Assembly: GCA_041752115.1 (NCBI GenBank)
Contig: JBGSHS010000341.1
Span: forward strand, 1 to 64,000
Reading direction: 5' to 3'
From: JAJRVM01 sp041752115
GTDB lineage: Bacteria > Planctomycetota > Planctomycetia > Pirellulales > Pirellulaceae
DNA: 64,000 nt
The notes under the pieces are model-generated. The model did not search any database and had not been told where the DNA came from. It was given only the letters and a program-made list of their open reading frames with translations. Both the position numbers and the translations under genes were made by a program. Of the stretch, positions 47,258 through 56,461 are shown piece by piece (the first letter of the stretch is position 1; every line of letters starts with the position of its first letter).

Positions 47258-47284
47258 ATCTTTCTGACATCTCATCTTTTTGTC
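47258..47284. repeat. Family B single arm, copy B5
   Basis: atctttctgaca-4-atctttttgtc matches the right arm of family B. It lies in the 168-base gap after the GH29 gene, within the operon. A full hairpin partner is not seen. Confidence 0.6.
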
Positions 47285-47329
47285 TTTCCAAATGACGCTT
47301 GAACGACGCATCTACTGGAGATATCGGCC

Positions 47330-48649
47330 ATGACACGCATGTGTATCACTCAGCGAGTTCCGCGCACACTGAGGTGTGAATTGATGACGTTCCTGCTCGG
47401 TCTGTCGGTCTGCACCTTGGGAGCGCTCCGGCTTTCGCTCGCCCAGGAGCACCAGGTACCGAAGCTTCCGGCAGACATTTATCCTGAGTTTTCCATGGAA
47501 GGGTGGGAGCGGCCGATGAAGGCGGCGTTCGAAGGGTTCATGCATGCGTATCAGCCGAGCGTGGTCGAGGTGCCGGATGCGCAGTATCCCTACCGCATGT
47601 GGTTTTTCGGCTGGATCGTCGATATTGGGAACTCGGATTTCGCCGGCTGCGACGCCATCTATTTCGCTCGAGGCACAGATCTCGACCATTGGGAAGTCTA
47701 TTGTAAAGACGGGACCTGGGACGGCGATAAGCGCCGTGAAAAGTGGGCGTCGGTTCTGTATTCATCCGACGATCACGTCAATCGATATTTTGAAACGTTT
47801 CATTCCGGAGACCCTTCGGTCGTCTACAAGGATGGCCTGTTCTATATGGCGTACAGCGCGACCTCGGACGCGTTCACCGATCCGAACAGTCCGGAGCCGA
47901 TCGAGCCGCCGTATTTCTCGAATCTGGCCATCGAAGGATATCCTTCCCGGATGATTCAGTGTGTGATGGGGGCGACTTCGAAAGACGGTGTACACTGGAC
48001 AAAGACCGAGAAGCCGCTGCTGATAGCCGCAGTCGACACGAAATACCCGCCTGATCCATGCCCTGGCCGCGTGGGCGATTTCCATCGTCCTTGCCTGCTG
48101 TGGGACGACGAAGCAGGGAAATGGAAGCTCTACTTCGACTACTATCATGATGGGCAACGAAGCTCTCACATGGGCCTGGCAGAAAACGCGGGCGATTTCG
48201 CCACCGGTACGTTCGAGTTTGCTCATTCCCTCGATCAGCCGCTCATCAGAAACTGGCCGAATCCAGACGTGGCGAAGGTCGGAACTCGTTTCGTCTGCTT
48301 CTCAGATGCGTCTGGTTATCGGAAAGCTACCGCTCCGCCAGGCAGGGAAGTCAGTGTGTGGCAGAATCGGCAGTTGCGGATGGCTATCTCCGATGACGGC
48401 CTGGTCTGGAAAGTAAGTGACTTTTTCCATCCCGATCCTGGCATCGATGCCAATCATGTCCCGCAGACCTTTGTCGGTAAGCGTGACGGGAAGTGGTGGT
48501 TGTACGTCTTCTACACGACTCAGGTCGGATGGCGTCGAGATGGGACGGAATATCCGTTCTTCAAGAACGGCGAGTACAACTGGTTCTACGACCAGATTCG
48601 CTACATGCGCCATGAGATCGTGGATCACAGGAGTCAACGCCAGCCATGA
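47330..48649 (+). CDS. Secreted beta-propeller glycosidase-like protein
   Basis: 439 residues with a leader near residues 20-38 (TFLLGLSVCTLGALRLSLAQ). The mature part has GH43/GH32-type blade motifs: PYRMWFFGWIVDIG, FHSGDPSVVYKDGLFYMAYS, DFHRPCLLWDDEAGKWKLYF and DANHVPQTFVGKRDGKWWLY. Each blade carries a buried acidic residue as in glycosyl hydrolases of this fold, but the catalytic set is not certain. The stop overlaps the next start by four bases (ATGA, 48646-48649), so translation is coupled. Substrate unknown; from context probably a plant- or alga-type polysaccharide side chain. Confidence 0.7.
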   Translation: MTRMCITQRVPRTLRCELMTFLLGLSVCTLGALRLSLAQEHQVPKLPADIYPEFSMEGWERPMKAAFEGFMHAYQPSVVEVPDAQYPYRMWFFGWIVDIGNSDFAGCDAIYFARGTDLDHWEVYCKDGTWDGDKRREKWASVLYSSDDHVNRYFETFHSGDPSVVYKDGLFYMAYSATSDAFTDPNSPEPIEPPYFSNLAIEGYPSRMIQCVMGATSKDGVHWTKTEKPLLIAAVDTKYPPDPCPGRVGDFHRPCLLWDDEAGKWKLYFDYYHDGQRSSHMGLAENAGDFATGTFEFAHSLDQPLIRNWPNPDVAKVGTRFVCFSDASGYRKATAPPGREVSVWQNRQLRMAISDDGLVWKVSDFFHPDPGIDANHVPQTFVGKRDGKWWLYVFYTTQVGWRRDGTEYPFFKNGEYNWFYDQIRYMRHEIVDHRSQRQP

Positions 48650-49662
48650 GCGGTCCAACCAGCCCCCATTCCGCCCTCGTTGCCCTGATCGCTGCCCTGC
48701 TCTGCTGGTCAGCATCGCCGTTAGCCGTCGCCGCGCCGCCCAATCCGCCGCTGGTCAAGCTCCCGTTCGCGTTTCCCAAAGGCATGGAGAACACGCCGGT
48801 CGTGCTCGGCGGCAGACCGCTGCTGGTCCAGAACGATCGAACGGTGAAGGCGGAAGAGCAGGAGCAGGCGTATCTGTTTGTCCAGGATATGGTGACTGGA
48901 CAGCGTGTGGCGCAGTTCGGCACAGGGTTCTCCTTTGTCAGTGCCTTTGTTGAAGGTGACGTGCTCCACGTGTTCGGCACCGTGAATACGAACAACGAGT
49001 GGACGAAAGACATCTATCGATTCTGGTCGAAGGATTTGCAGCACTGGGAGCAGGAACTGGTCATCACGCGCGATGGAGACGAGCACCTGTTCAATGCGTC
49101 GGTCTGCCGCGATGAAGAAGGTTTCCTGATGGCGTACGAATCGAACAAGCCCGTCCAGTGGAGTTTTCGGTTCGCGCGCAGCAAAGACTTGGCTCATTGG
49201 GAGAAAGTACCGGGAATCAACTTTGCTGACCTCCAGGAACAGACCGCCTGTGCCAACCCGACCATCCGTTACTTTGCGCCCTACTATTACGTGGTCTACG
49301 GCGGATGGCGCTGGAAGGGACCTGGTACGTACTACCAGTACCAGTTGCCCGAGACGAAGTACGTGACCTTCGTGGCACGCTCACGCGATTTGCAGACGTG
49401 GGAGCTGAGTCCGACGACAGGTCCGATGCTGGATCCGGTGCCCGGCGAGGGCATTAACAACACGGACGCTGACCTGTTTGAATACGAAGGAAATACCTAC
49501 ATCTACTACGCGACCGGCGACCAGGCCACGTGGGGCACCATTCGGATCGCCATGTTTGCCGGGCCACTGAAGCAGATGCTGGAAGCGTACTTTCCCGCCG
49601 ATGCTCCACCTGCGATCACGTTCGACGCCGTTACAGGAAAATACCGCTATCCACAACAATGA
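48646..49662 (+). CDS. Secreted beta-propeller protein, paralogue of the GH29 fusion's middle part
   Basis: 338 residues with a signal peptide (about 1-28). The sequence parallels the propeller part of the protein at 43889-47161: DEHLFNASVCRDEEGFLMAY here against NEHLFNSSICQGPDGYVLVY there, and NNTDADLFEYEGNTYIYYAT against NASDPDLVQYQGKTYIYYAV. Both are likely five-bladed GH32/43-like proteins. The start overlaps the previous stop by ATGA, and the end overlaps the next start (49659). It may be an enzyme or a substrate-binding partner; catalytic residues were not verified. Confidence 0.75.
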   Translation: MSGPTSPHSALVALIAALLCWSASPLAVAAPPNPPLVKLPFAFPKGMENTPVVLGGRPLLVQNDRTVKAEEQEQAYLFVQDMVTGQRVAQFGTGFSFVSAFVEGDVLHVFGTVNTNNEWTKDIYRFWSKDLQHWEQELVITRDGDEHLFNASVCRDEEGFLMAYESNKPVQWSFRFARSKDLAHWEKVPGINFADLQEQTACANPTIRYFAPYYYVVYGGWRWKGPGTYYQYQLPETKYVTFVARSRDLQTWELSPTTGPMLDPVPGEGINNTDADLFEYEGNTYIYYATGDQATWGTIRIAMFAGPLKQMLEAYFPADAPPAITFDAVTGKYRYPQQ

Positions 49663-51743
49663 ATCGATTCGCACCAAGAACGCGAGGAATCCGAGCGATG
49701 CGTACCGAGAAAGATGGTGGCTGCCGCGTGCCTGGCAAGCGAGCGTTCCTGCTGGTCGTGCTGTGGGCGGCAGCTGCCGTTCCTGCCGGGGCGCAAGTCG
49801 AACCGGTCGAAGCGACTCGATATGGCCAGGCATGCCTGCGAATCGAAGCGCGGGGAATGCCATGGCAGGGACAAGCTGAACCACCGCTGCAGCCCGGAGT
49901 CGTCTATGTGTTCTTCAATCAGTCGGACTTCCAGCGTCCGGCTGAGACGGGTGTACAGCGGCAGATCCGCATGGAGACGCAGGGTGACGACTTCGGCTGG
50001 TTGTGGCTCGGTCAGATTCGCTTCCCGCAGACCGCCGAGGTTTGTTTCTCGGCCAAAGCAGATGACGGCTTGCGGCTGATGGTGGGAGATACGCTGATCA
50101 TTGACGGACCGGGCGCAAACGGAGCGCGGGAAGGCCGACTGCAGGTGACCGCTGGCCAGACGCTGCCGCTGAGACTGGAATACTACCAGCGTGGCGGTGC
50201 CGCCACGCTGCAACTGTACTGGCAATGGGATGGACATGCTCAGGAGATCATTCCCGCGTCAGCGCTGTTTCACGATCAGAAGGATGTGGCGCTGGCACAG
50301 GCACTTCACGCCGGCCGGAGTGGCACGTCACCGGGCGAGCCACTGGTCATACAGGCACCCTCGGGTGATGAAGCGGACTGTTCCAGTATCTACCAGGCGG
50401 TCGATGCGCCCCTTCGGCGAACCGAACCGATCCAACTGGGATCAGGACCTTACCTGTTTCTGGATGAATACCTGATCGACGAGAGCCACAACCTGCAGCG
50501 ACATGTCAACCGACCCGTACGCGATCCGCAGATCCCCAATCCGCTGATTACCGGCAAGGAAGACGAGTGTAACGGGCCATACATGACCGTGCTCCGCGAC
50601 TCGGACAGCGGGACATTCCGTATCTGGTACAACACCAACAAGGAGCGGTTCAAAGACGGGAGCTCCCACGTTGCCCATATGCAGTCGGAGGATGGTATCC
50701 ACTGGGTGCGGCCACACCACGTGCTGGCAGACGCCGGCGGATTCGACTTCGGCAGCTCGGTGATCGATGAAGGCCCGGATTTCCTGCGTCCGGCGGAGCG
50801 ATACAAACTGGCCTGGTGGCATGGCGGTGGGCTGCGTCTGGCCATCTCGTCGGACGGCCTGACATGGACCGCCTGGCGTCCGTATCCGGTGATCCGTCAC
50901 AACCACGATATCACCAACATCTTCTACGATGCAGCACGCAAACGATACCTGGCGACGATCTCCGTCTACACGACCGGACCGACGTGGACCGGTAATCGAC
51001 GATGTACGATGCATACCGCCAGCTCGGACCTGCTCAACTGGCAGCAGCCATGGTACGTCCTCCGGCCCAATGATTCGATCGAACCGGGACAGACGCAGTT
51101 CTATGCGATGAACGCGTACCTGCAGCGCGGCGAGCTGCTGATCGGACTGGTCAAGGTGCTGCACGACGACTGGAGAGCGCCCGATACGCCGGAAGGGGCT
51201 TATGGCGTCGGCTATACGACGCTGGCCTGGAGCCACGATGGTCAACACTGGACGCGCGATCTGGAGCCGTTCTTTGAACCGGATCCATCTCCCGAGGCGT
51301 GGGACCATGCCCACACGTGGATCGACCAGCAGCTGCCGATGGGAGATCAAGTCTACCTCTATTACGGTGGCTACAAGTTCGGTCACAAGATGGATCGATG
51401 GGAAGGACGCCAGATTGGTCTGGTCACGATCCAACGTGATCGATACGTGTCGCGTGATGCGGCGCTCGACGGTGGAAGGCTCGTCACGCCAGCTCTCGTG
51501 CTTCCCGCCGGACAGTTAACGGTCAACGCCAATGTACGTGGTGAGCTTCGCCTTGCATTGCTCGACCAGCAGGGCCGCGCAATCGCGGGCTGTTCTGCCG
51601 AGGATTGTCAGCCGATTCGCGGAGACAGCCTGTCCCATGCGGTCCACTGGAAGAATCCGCCATCCGACCTGGAGCGTCGTGGTGTGCGGATCGAGTTTCA
51701 GCTGCACGACGGCCAGCTGTATGGATTCGACGTGACTCGGTAA
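49659..51743 (+). CDS. Secreted PA14-domain beta-propeller glycosidase-like protein
   Basis: 694 residues from the ATG at 49659, which overlaps the previous stop (ATGA). An alternative ATG is at 49698. A hydrophobic leader (RAFLLVVLWAAAAVPAGAQ) is near residues 28-46. About 60-220 is a PA14 module (SAKADDGLRLMVGDTLIIDG, LPLRLEYYQRGGAATLQLYW), a sugar-binding fold. After it, the propeller shows FLDEYLIDESHNLQRHVNRP, GTFRIWYNTNKERF and YKLAWWHGGGLRLAISSDGL. It is the last gene of the four-gene coupled operon and probably a glycosidase with a built-in binding module. Confidence 0.74.
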   Translation: MNRFAPRTRGIRAMRTEKDGGCRVPGKRAFLLVVLWAAAAVPAGAQVEPVEATRYGQACLRIEARGMPWQGQAEPPLQPGVVYVFFNQSDFQRPAETGVQRQIRMETQGDDFGWLWLGQIRFPQTAEVCFSAKADDGLRLMVGDTLIIDGPGANGAREGRLQVTAGQTLPLRLEYYQRGGAATLQLYWQWDGHAQEIIPASALFHDQKDVALAQALHAGRSGTSPGEPLVIQAPSGDEADCSSIYQAVDAPLRRTEPIQLGSGPYLFLDEYLIDESHNLQRHVNRPVRDPQIPNPLITGKEDECNGPYMTVLRDSDSGTFRIWYNTNKERFKDGSSHVAHMQSEDGIHWVRPHHVLADAGGFDFGSSVIDEGPDFLRPAERYKLAWWHGGGLRLAISSDGLTWTAWRPYPVIRHNHDITNIFYDAARKRYLATISVYTTGPTWTGNRRCTMHTASSDLLNWQQPWYVLRPNDSIEPGQTQFYAMNAYLQRGELLIGLVKVLHDDWRAPDTPEGAYGVGYTTLAWSHDGQHWTRDLEPFFEPDPSPEAWDHAHTWIDQQLPMGDQVYLYYGGYKFGHKMDRWEGRQIGLVTIQRDRYVSRDAALDGGRLVTPALVLPAGQLTVNANVRGELRLALLDQQGRAIAGCSAEDCQPIRGDSLSHAVHWKNPPSDLERRGVRIEFQLHDGQLYGFDVTR

Positions 51744-52302
51744 CTCACGCCGTATGCGTTCCATGGCGACAAGCGGACAGAGAGCGAATCGCTTCACGGC
51801 GGTCAGTCCATAAGCGTCTCGAGGAACAACTCGCTGGCCCAGGTGACATTTCTGGCCCTCGCTCTGCTACTGGAGGGGACCGCTCGGGACACTGAGGAAG
51901 GTACCACGACCGGCCCTGAATTTCGATCCACTGTTTCGGCGGCGTCCAGCCGCGTCTGGATCCCATCGCAGCGGAGTAAGCTCAGCGGCCGAACCGGAGC
52001 GTCGAGGGTGCGCGGAGCAGCAGGGCTGGGTCGGCTCAAGGAAGAGGGAAAGGAGGCGGCGATGCCGGTCAAGGTCGGAACCGCGGGCCCTGGATCGAAC
52101 CCTGCGGGCGGTCGCTTGACGAGCGGGCGATGTGCAGTGGTATACTGGTTCGGGTCTGCCCTCGCCTGCGGCACGCGAATCGCCTTGTCCTCAGGGACTT
52201 CTAGCATGGCTTCCCTGCTGAGTGCAGTGCTCCGGTCGGAACCGCACAGCAGAGCGTTGCGGGGACCACTGCGCTCGTTGGCACCGTTGCTGAACTGAAC
52301 AG
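51744..52302. other. Gap before the kinase-enolase pair
   Basis: 559 bases with no convincing gene. A purine-rich stretch (about 52040-52056) has no matching start downstream. A promoter-like pair lies at 52116-52146. The rest is GC-rich and featureless to the eye. Confidence 0.4.
52116..52146 (+). promoter_or_regulatory. Candidate sigma-70-type promoter
   Basis: ttgacg (52116-52121) and tatact (52141-52146) with a 19-base spacer, somewhat long. It lies about 155 bases before the kinase start. This is a motif match only, without experimental support. Confidence 0.35.
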
Positions 52303-53337
52303 ATGACATCACCACTGGACATCGAGAATCAAGAGGCCCTGGTGGCCTACTTGCGGGACACCCAGCGGATTGCGCCGGCCGAACGGGTCGAGGTCCGCGT
52401 CTTGCAGGGTGGTGTCTCCAACCGGACGGTCTGGGTTGGCCGTCCGGACGGTACGGCCTGGGTCCTCAAGCAGGCACTGCCTAAGTTGCGCGTCGAGGTC
52501 GATTGGTTCAGCGATCCGCTGCGCAACGAGCGCGAGGCGAGCGGTATCCGGGCTTTGGCCCAGCTGGCTCCTCCCGGATCCATTGCGCCCTTGGTGTTTG
52601 AGGACCCCGCGGAGCATCTGCTGGCGATGGAAGCTGTGCCCGAACCGTACGAGAACTGGAAGACGCGTCTGTTGGACGGACACGTGGAGGCGAAGCGGAT
52701 TGCCCAGTTTGCCGCTTTGTTGGGTACGATTCACGTGCGGGCCAGCCAGCACTCTGGCGAACTGGTCAGCTTGTTCGAGGATCGTCGGTACTTCGAGTCG
52801 CTGAGGCTTGAACCCTATTACGAATACACGGCTCAACAGGTCCCTGAATCGGCGGAGTTTCTTCACGAACTGGTAAGGGCGACGCGCGACACGCGCGTGA
52901 CCCTGGTCCACGGCGACTATAGTCCCAAGAACATCCTGTTGCAGGGCGATCGCATGGTGCTGGTCGATCACGAAGTGATCCATTGGGGCGATCCGGCGTT
53001 TGATCTGGGATTCTCGCTCACACATCTGTTGAGCAAAGCCCACTTCCTGGCCAAAGAACGTACCATGTTTGCCTATGCGGTGCGCGAGTACTGGCAGCTC
53101 TATGACATGACGCTGGCGGAATTGGGGGCGAAGTCACAGCCCTGGACGAAGGGGCTGGAACGGCGAGTTGTGCGGCACACGCTCGGCTGTCTGCTGGCTC
53201 GAGTAGCGGGACGCTCTCCGTTAGAGTATCTTGACGCGTCACAGCGACAAAGCCAACTCAACGCAGTGATCAAGCTGATGCGAACGACGCCGTCCACCGT
53301 GGACGAGTTGACCGAGCGATTCCTGGCGAAAGTCTAG
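52303..53337 (+). CDS. Aminoglycoside-phosphotransferase-fold small-molecule kinase
   Basis: 344 residues with the APH-fold core. VLQGGVSNRTVWVGRPDG and WVLKQALPKLRVEVDW form the N-lobe with an invariant lysine. THVTLVHGDYSPKN-type (TLVHGDYSPKNILL) is the catalytic loop with Asp and Asn, and VDHEVIHWGDPAFDLGF is the metal-binding D-x-x-x-x-x-x-x-D-P motif. Substrate is not deducible; APH-type kinases phosphorylate methylthioribose, choline, aminoglycosides or sugars. The stop is 3 bases before the enolase-like start, so the two are in one operon and may act in sequence. Confidence 0.82.
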   Translation: MTSPLDIENQEALVAYLRDTQRIAPAERVEVRVLQGGVSNRTVWVGRPDGTAWVLKQALPKLRVEVDWFSDPLRNEREASGIRALAQLAPPGSIAPLVFEDPAEHLLAMEAVPEPYENWKTRLLDGHVEAKRIAQFAALLGTIHVRASQHSGELVSLFEDRRYFESLRLEPYYEYTAQQVPESAEFLHELVRATRDTRVTLVHGDYSPKNILLQGDRMVLVDHEVIHWGDPAFDLGFSLTHLLSKAHFLAKERTMFAYAVREYWQLYDMTLAELGAKSQPWTKGLERRVVRHTLGCLLARVAGRSPLEYLDASQRQSQLNAVIKLMRTTPSTVDELTERFLAKV

Positions 53338-53340
53338 CCC

Positions 53341-54627
53341 ATGCCATCGATTGAACGTCTTACCGCTCTGGAGATCCTGGACAGTCGCGGTCGGCCGACC
53401 GTCCGTGCCAGCTGCCGTCTGGCCGGGGGCGCGATGGGGAGTGCTTCCGTCCCCAGCGGTGCTTCGACGGGAGCGGGCGAGGCGTGGGAACTGCGCGATC
53501 GCGATCCTCAGCGCTATGGTGGCTGGGGATGCCGCCTGGCCGTCGAGCATGTCAATCGTGAGATCGCTCAACGCGTCAGTGCGAATGAGTTCGCGGATCA
53601 GGCCCAGTTCGATCAGACGCTGATCGATCTGGACGCCACCCCGAACAAGTCTCGTCTGGGAGCCAACGCGATCCTCGCATCATCGCTTGCCTTTGCCCGC
53701 GCCGTGGCACAGCAGCGCGGCCAGAAACTGTACGAGTACTTTGCATCGCTCGTGGGACAGCCGGTGCGACGGTTCCCGCGGCTGACCATCAACCTCTTCA
53801 GCGGTGGCAAGCACGCCGGCCAACAGCTGGCTATCCAGGATGTGCTGATCGTTCCCGCGGCCCCGACAACGGTTGCCGATTCGCTGGTGATGGCCAGCGC
53901 CGTCTACCAGGCAGCCGTTCGCTTGATCGAAGCGAAGTACGGCATGCGCTGGTTGACCGCCGACGAAGGAGGACTCGGCCCTCCGGCTCGTTCCCCCGAA
54001 GAACTGCTCGGCGATGCCGTCCAGAGTATACGTGATGCCGGCTTGGAACCGGGCCGTGACGTCTGTCTGGCAGTCGACGTGGCGTCGAGCCATTTCTACC
54101 GAGATGGACATTACTTCCTGCAGTCGCAGCCACTGACCAGTTCGCAGATGATCGAATGCCTTGGCGCCTGGGTCGATAACTACCCGATCGTCAGCGTCGA
54201 AGACGGGCTGGCCGAAGACGACTGGCAGCATTGGCCGGAGCTCTGTGCGGCACTCTGTGATCGTGTCCTGGTGCTGGGCGATGATCTGCTCTGTACCAAT
54301 CCGCAGCGGATCACCCGCGCCGCTCAGGCGCTGGCCTGCAACTCGCTGCTGTTGAAAGTCAACCAGATCGGCACGCTCACCGAAGCCGTGCACGCCTATC
54401 ATCTGGCGCGCGCTGCCGGCTGGCAGATCGTCGTGTCGGTCCGCAGCGGCGACACCGAAGATGACTGGTTCTCCGATCTGGCCGTGGGCTGGTCGGGAGA
54501 TCAGACCAAAGCCGGCTCGCTGACCCAATCCGAACGGCTGGCCAAATACAACCGCTTGCTCGAGATCGAGGCCGAACTGCCGCGGACCATCGTCGCCTGG
54601 CCGCACGGCCCAGGTCAGGAGTTTTGA
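53341..54627 (+). CDS. Divergent enolase-family protein
   Basis: 428 residues, enolase length. Conserved: PSGASTGAGEAWELRD, TADEGGLGPPARSPEEL, VDVASSHFYRDG, SVEDGLAEDDW, LGDDLLCTNP and LLLKVNQIGTLTEA with Lys339 (E. coli Lys342) and Lys390 (E. coli Lys393). Departures from E. coli enolase by hand alignment: Glu168 is Asp167 and His370 is Val367. His159 is kept (His158). True enolase converts 2-phosphoglycerate to phosphoenolpyruvate. The two substitutions at active-site positions suggest a changed substrate or rate, so it may not be the glycolytic enzyme. It is coupled to the kinase gene before it. Confidence 0.85.
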   Translation: MPSIERLTALEILDSRGRPTVRASCRLAGGAMGSASVPSGASTGAGEAWELRDRDPQRYGGWGCRLAVEHVNREIAQRVSANEFADQAQFDQTLIDLDATPNKSRLGANAILASSLAFARAVAQQRGQKLYEYFASLVGQPVRRFPRLTINLFSGGKHAGQQLAIQDVLIVPAAPTTVADSLVMASAVYQAAVRLIEAKYGMRWLTADEGGLGPPARSPEELLGDAVQSIRDAGLEPGRDVCLAVDVASSHFYRDGHYFLQSQPLTSSQMIECLGAWVDNYPIVSVEDGLAEDDWQHWPELCAALCDRVLVLGDDLLCTNPQRITRAAQALACNSLLLKVNQIGTLTEAVHAYHLARAAGWQIVVSVRSGDTEDDWFSDLAVGWSGDQTKAGSLTQSERLAKYNRLLEIEAELPRTIVAWPHGPGQEF

Positions 54628-54647
54628 CTGCACGGTGTAGCGCGAGC

Positions 54648-54754
54648 CGTAGCGCGGACTTCAGTCCGCGACAGCACCTGTGAAATCGTAGGGCGGTGGG
54701 AAGGTTGAGGACGGGGCCGTCACGCACTGAAGTGCGTGCTACGTGGGAGCTACG
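54648..54754. repeat. Family A palindromic element, copy A5
   Basis: cgtagcgcggacttcagtcc, then gcgacagcacctgtgaaatc, spacer, and cacgcactgaagtgcgtgct with following tacgtgggagctacg. It fills the convergent gap after the enolase-like gene; the GH28-like stop codon (54761-54763) lies just beyond it. Confidence 0.9.
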
Positions 54755-54760
54755 TGCGAG

Positions 54761-56242
54761 CTAGCGGATCTGAACATCCTCCACGTGCGGTCCGATGCGC
54801 AAATGAGCGTCGCTGGCACTGGTCACCGGCGTGCCATGGAACTGAAGATTCTCGATCGTCACTCCCTGGACCGTATGCTCGGCATCCAGGCCCTGGAACG
54901 ACGAGCTAGGCTGAAGTTGACTGGTCACAAAGATGTCCTTGAAGAGCACGTCTCGCACCACGCCCCGCTCTGCATCCTGGGAATAGACGTTCCGGCGGAT
55001 GACGATCTCCAAAAGCGTCGGACAGTAGCGGTCTTGAGGACCCGCCTGGTACTGTTCGTCACGCTGTTGTTGCATGCGCGGCGGCGGGTTCCAGGCGTCA
55101 ATCTCCACGCGAATGTTCTCGTAGCGGATGTTGCGAACCGTCGCCCGGTCGCCGTGCTGAATGTCCATGGCGATGTGAGTCGTGCGGATAATGTCGCAGT
55201 CTTGAAACACGATGTCGGCAATCTCCGGAGCACACGTTTCCGCCCCGATCTCCATCGCGCGCCCCCAGTCACACCACACCACGCAGCGACGGAAGTGCAC
55301 GTTCTGCACCGATCGGCCGTCAAGCGAAGCGGCACCGAACTTCAGTCCTTTGATGACCAAAGCATCGTCAAAGGCGCGGACAAAACAGTCTTCGACCACT
55401 ACGTCCTGGCTGTTGCAGACATCAATGCCGTCGGCGTTGTAACGCCAGAGTCCGACGAGCTTGACGTCCGATATCGTCACTTGTCGACAGCCAAAGAGAC
55501 TGCAGCACCAGACATCCGGATCCCGCATCACGATCCCCTCAATCGTGACGTCCGAACAGTCGGTCAGACGCACTGCGCCGCCCCCCTTCCCTCGCTCATA
55601 GGGACCCACATCCAGGATGCCACGCCCGGCAATACGCAGATGCTGCGCACCGTGCGCATGAATGCTGCCATAGACCACCGCACCGCCCGCGATATAGACA
55701 CTCTCGTTGCTCTGCAGCACGATCCGCCCTGCTTGATGTACTCCGGGACCAAAGTAATGCAGACCCGGCGCCTCCGCGCTCGGCACGTTCTCCTCAGGTC
55801 GACTGGCCAGCAGATGCAAGGCGTGATGGGACCCGTTGACTTCCACCACCACAGGACCGGGTCGCTGCAGGTCAAACGCAATCGTATCTCCCTCGCAAAG
55901 TGGATGGATTCCCAACGACTGAGGTCGCACTATGACGGAGTCGACAGGACGAGCCACTTTGATCTGGACCCGTACCGGTCCCGCCATGTCCCAACAGGCC
56001 AGACCGGCCAGTTCGGTCTGGTCAAGTGGGCGCTGATAACCGGGCCAGACCTGATTCAGCGGCACCGCGGACACTCGGCACGCGTACACCGGTACCGATT
56101 GCCCTTCGACCGAGAGCTGATAATCCTCCGACAGCTTCTCCTCGGGCGGAGCGGGCCAGGTGACGATATCGGATCCGTCAGTGACGGCCTGCGTGGTGAA
56201 AAGAACGGCACATGCCGCGACGATCGTGCTCAAGAGTCTCAT
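54761..56242 (-). CDS. GH28-like right-handed beta-helix enzyme
   Basis: 493 residues, start ATG at 56242 (a GTG at 56251 is an alternative) with a signal peptide (MRLLSTIVAACAVLFTTQAV). The beta-helix begins near residue 165 and carries repeated N-x-x-V/I strands. RYNADGIDVCNSQDVVVEDC corresponds to the N-T/A-D-G-x-D catalytic segment of GH28 polygalacturonases, and the following FDDALVIKG supplies the D-D pair. GH28 hydrolyses galacturonan or related pectins by inversion. Here T is replaced by A in N-T-D, so a different uronide or rhamnogalacturonan-type substrate is possible. It is convergent with the enolase-like gene. Confidence 0.78.
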   Translation of the reverse strand: MRLLSTIVAACAVLFTTQAVTDGSDIVTWPAPPEEKLSEDYQLSVEGQSVPVYACRVSAVPLNQVWPGYQRPLDQTELAGLACWDMAGPVRVQIKVARPVDSVIVRPQSLGIHPLCEGDTIAFDLQRPGPVVVEVNGSHHALHLLASRPEENVPSAEAPGLHYFGPGVHQAGRIVLQSNESVYIAGGAVVYGSIHAHGAQHLRIAGRGILDVGPYERGKGGGAVRLTDCSDVTIEGIVMRDPDVWCCSLFGCRQVTISDVKLVGLWRYNADGIDVCNSQDVVVEDCFVRAFDDALVIKGLKFGAASLDGRSVQNVHFRRCVVWCDWGRAMEIGAETCAPEIADIVFQDCDIIRTTHIAMDIQHGDRATVRNIRYENIRVEIDAWNPPPRMQQQRDEQYQAGPQDRYCPTLLEIVIRRNVYSQDAERGVVRDVLFKDIFVTSQLQPSSSFQGLDAEHTVQGVTIENLQFHGTPVTSASDAHLRIGPHVEDVQIR

Positions 56243-56461
56243 GCCGATCACTTTCGTGGTGCGTGGGAGGGACGTTTTCTGTGTGGAGCGGCCAGGTGCC
56301 GTGGGCCGGGTGGGGTTTGTTGCCTTTGATCATAGCAGGTCAGCCAACGGATCGGTTGTGGAAGGTCCATGAATCGGCGGATTTGCGTCCAGGTGCGAAT
56401 TCAGTCCCCGGAATCCACCTCCATTCTCTCCTTCCTCCAAGCGAACGCGCTCACCTCAGAA

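Noticed and set aside
51803..52315. A 170-codon minus-strand frame before the kinase gene
   Set aside because: It overlaps the kinase start and the candidate promoter, and its translation is low-complexity with no recognisable family.
53341..54627. Calling the gene plain glycolytic enolase (eno)
   Set aside because: Two active-site positions differ from the canonical enzyme, so I withhold the gene symbol.
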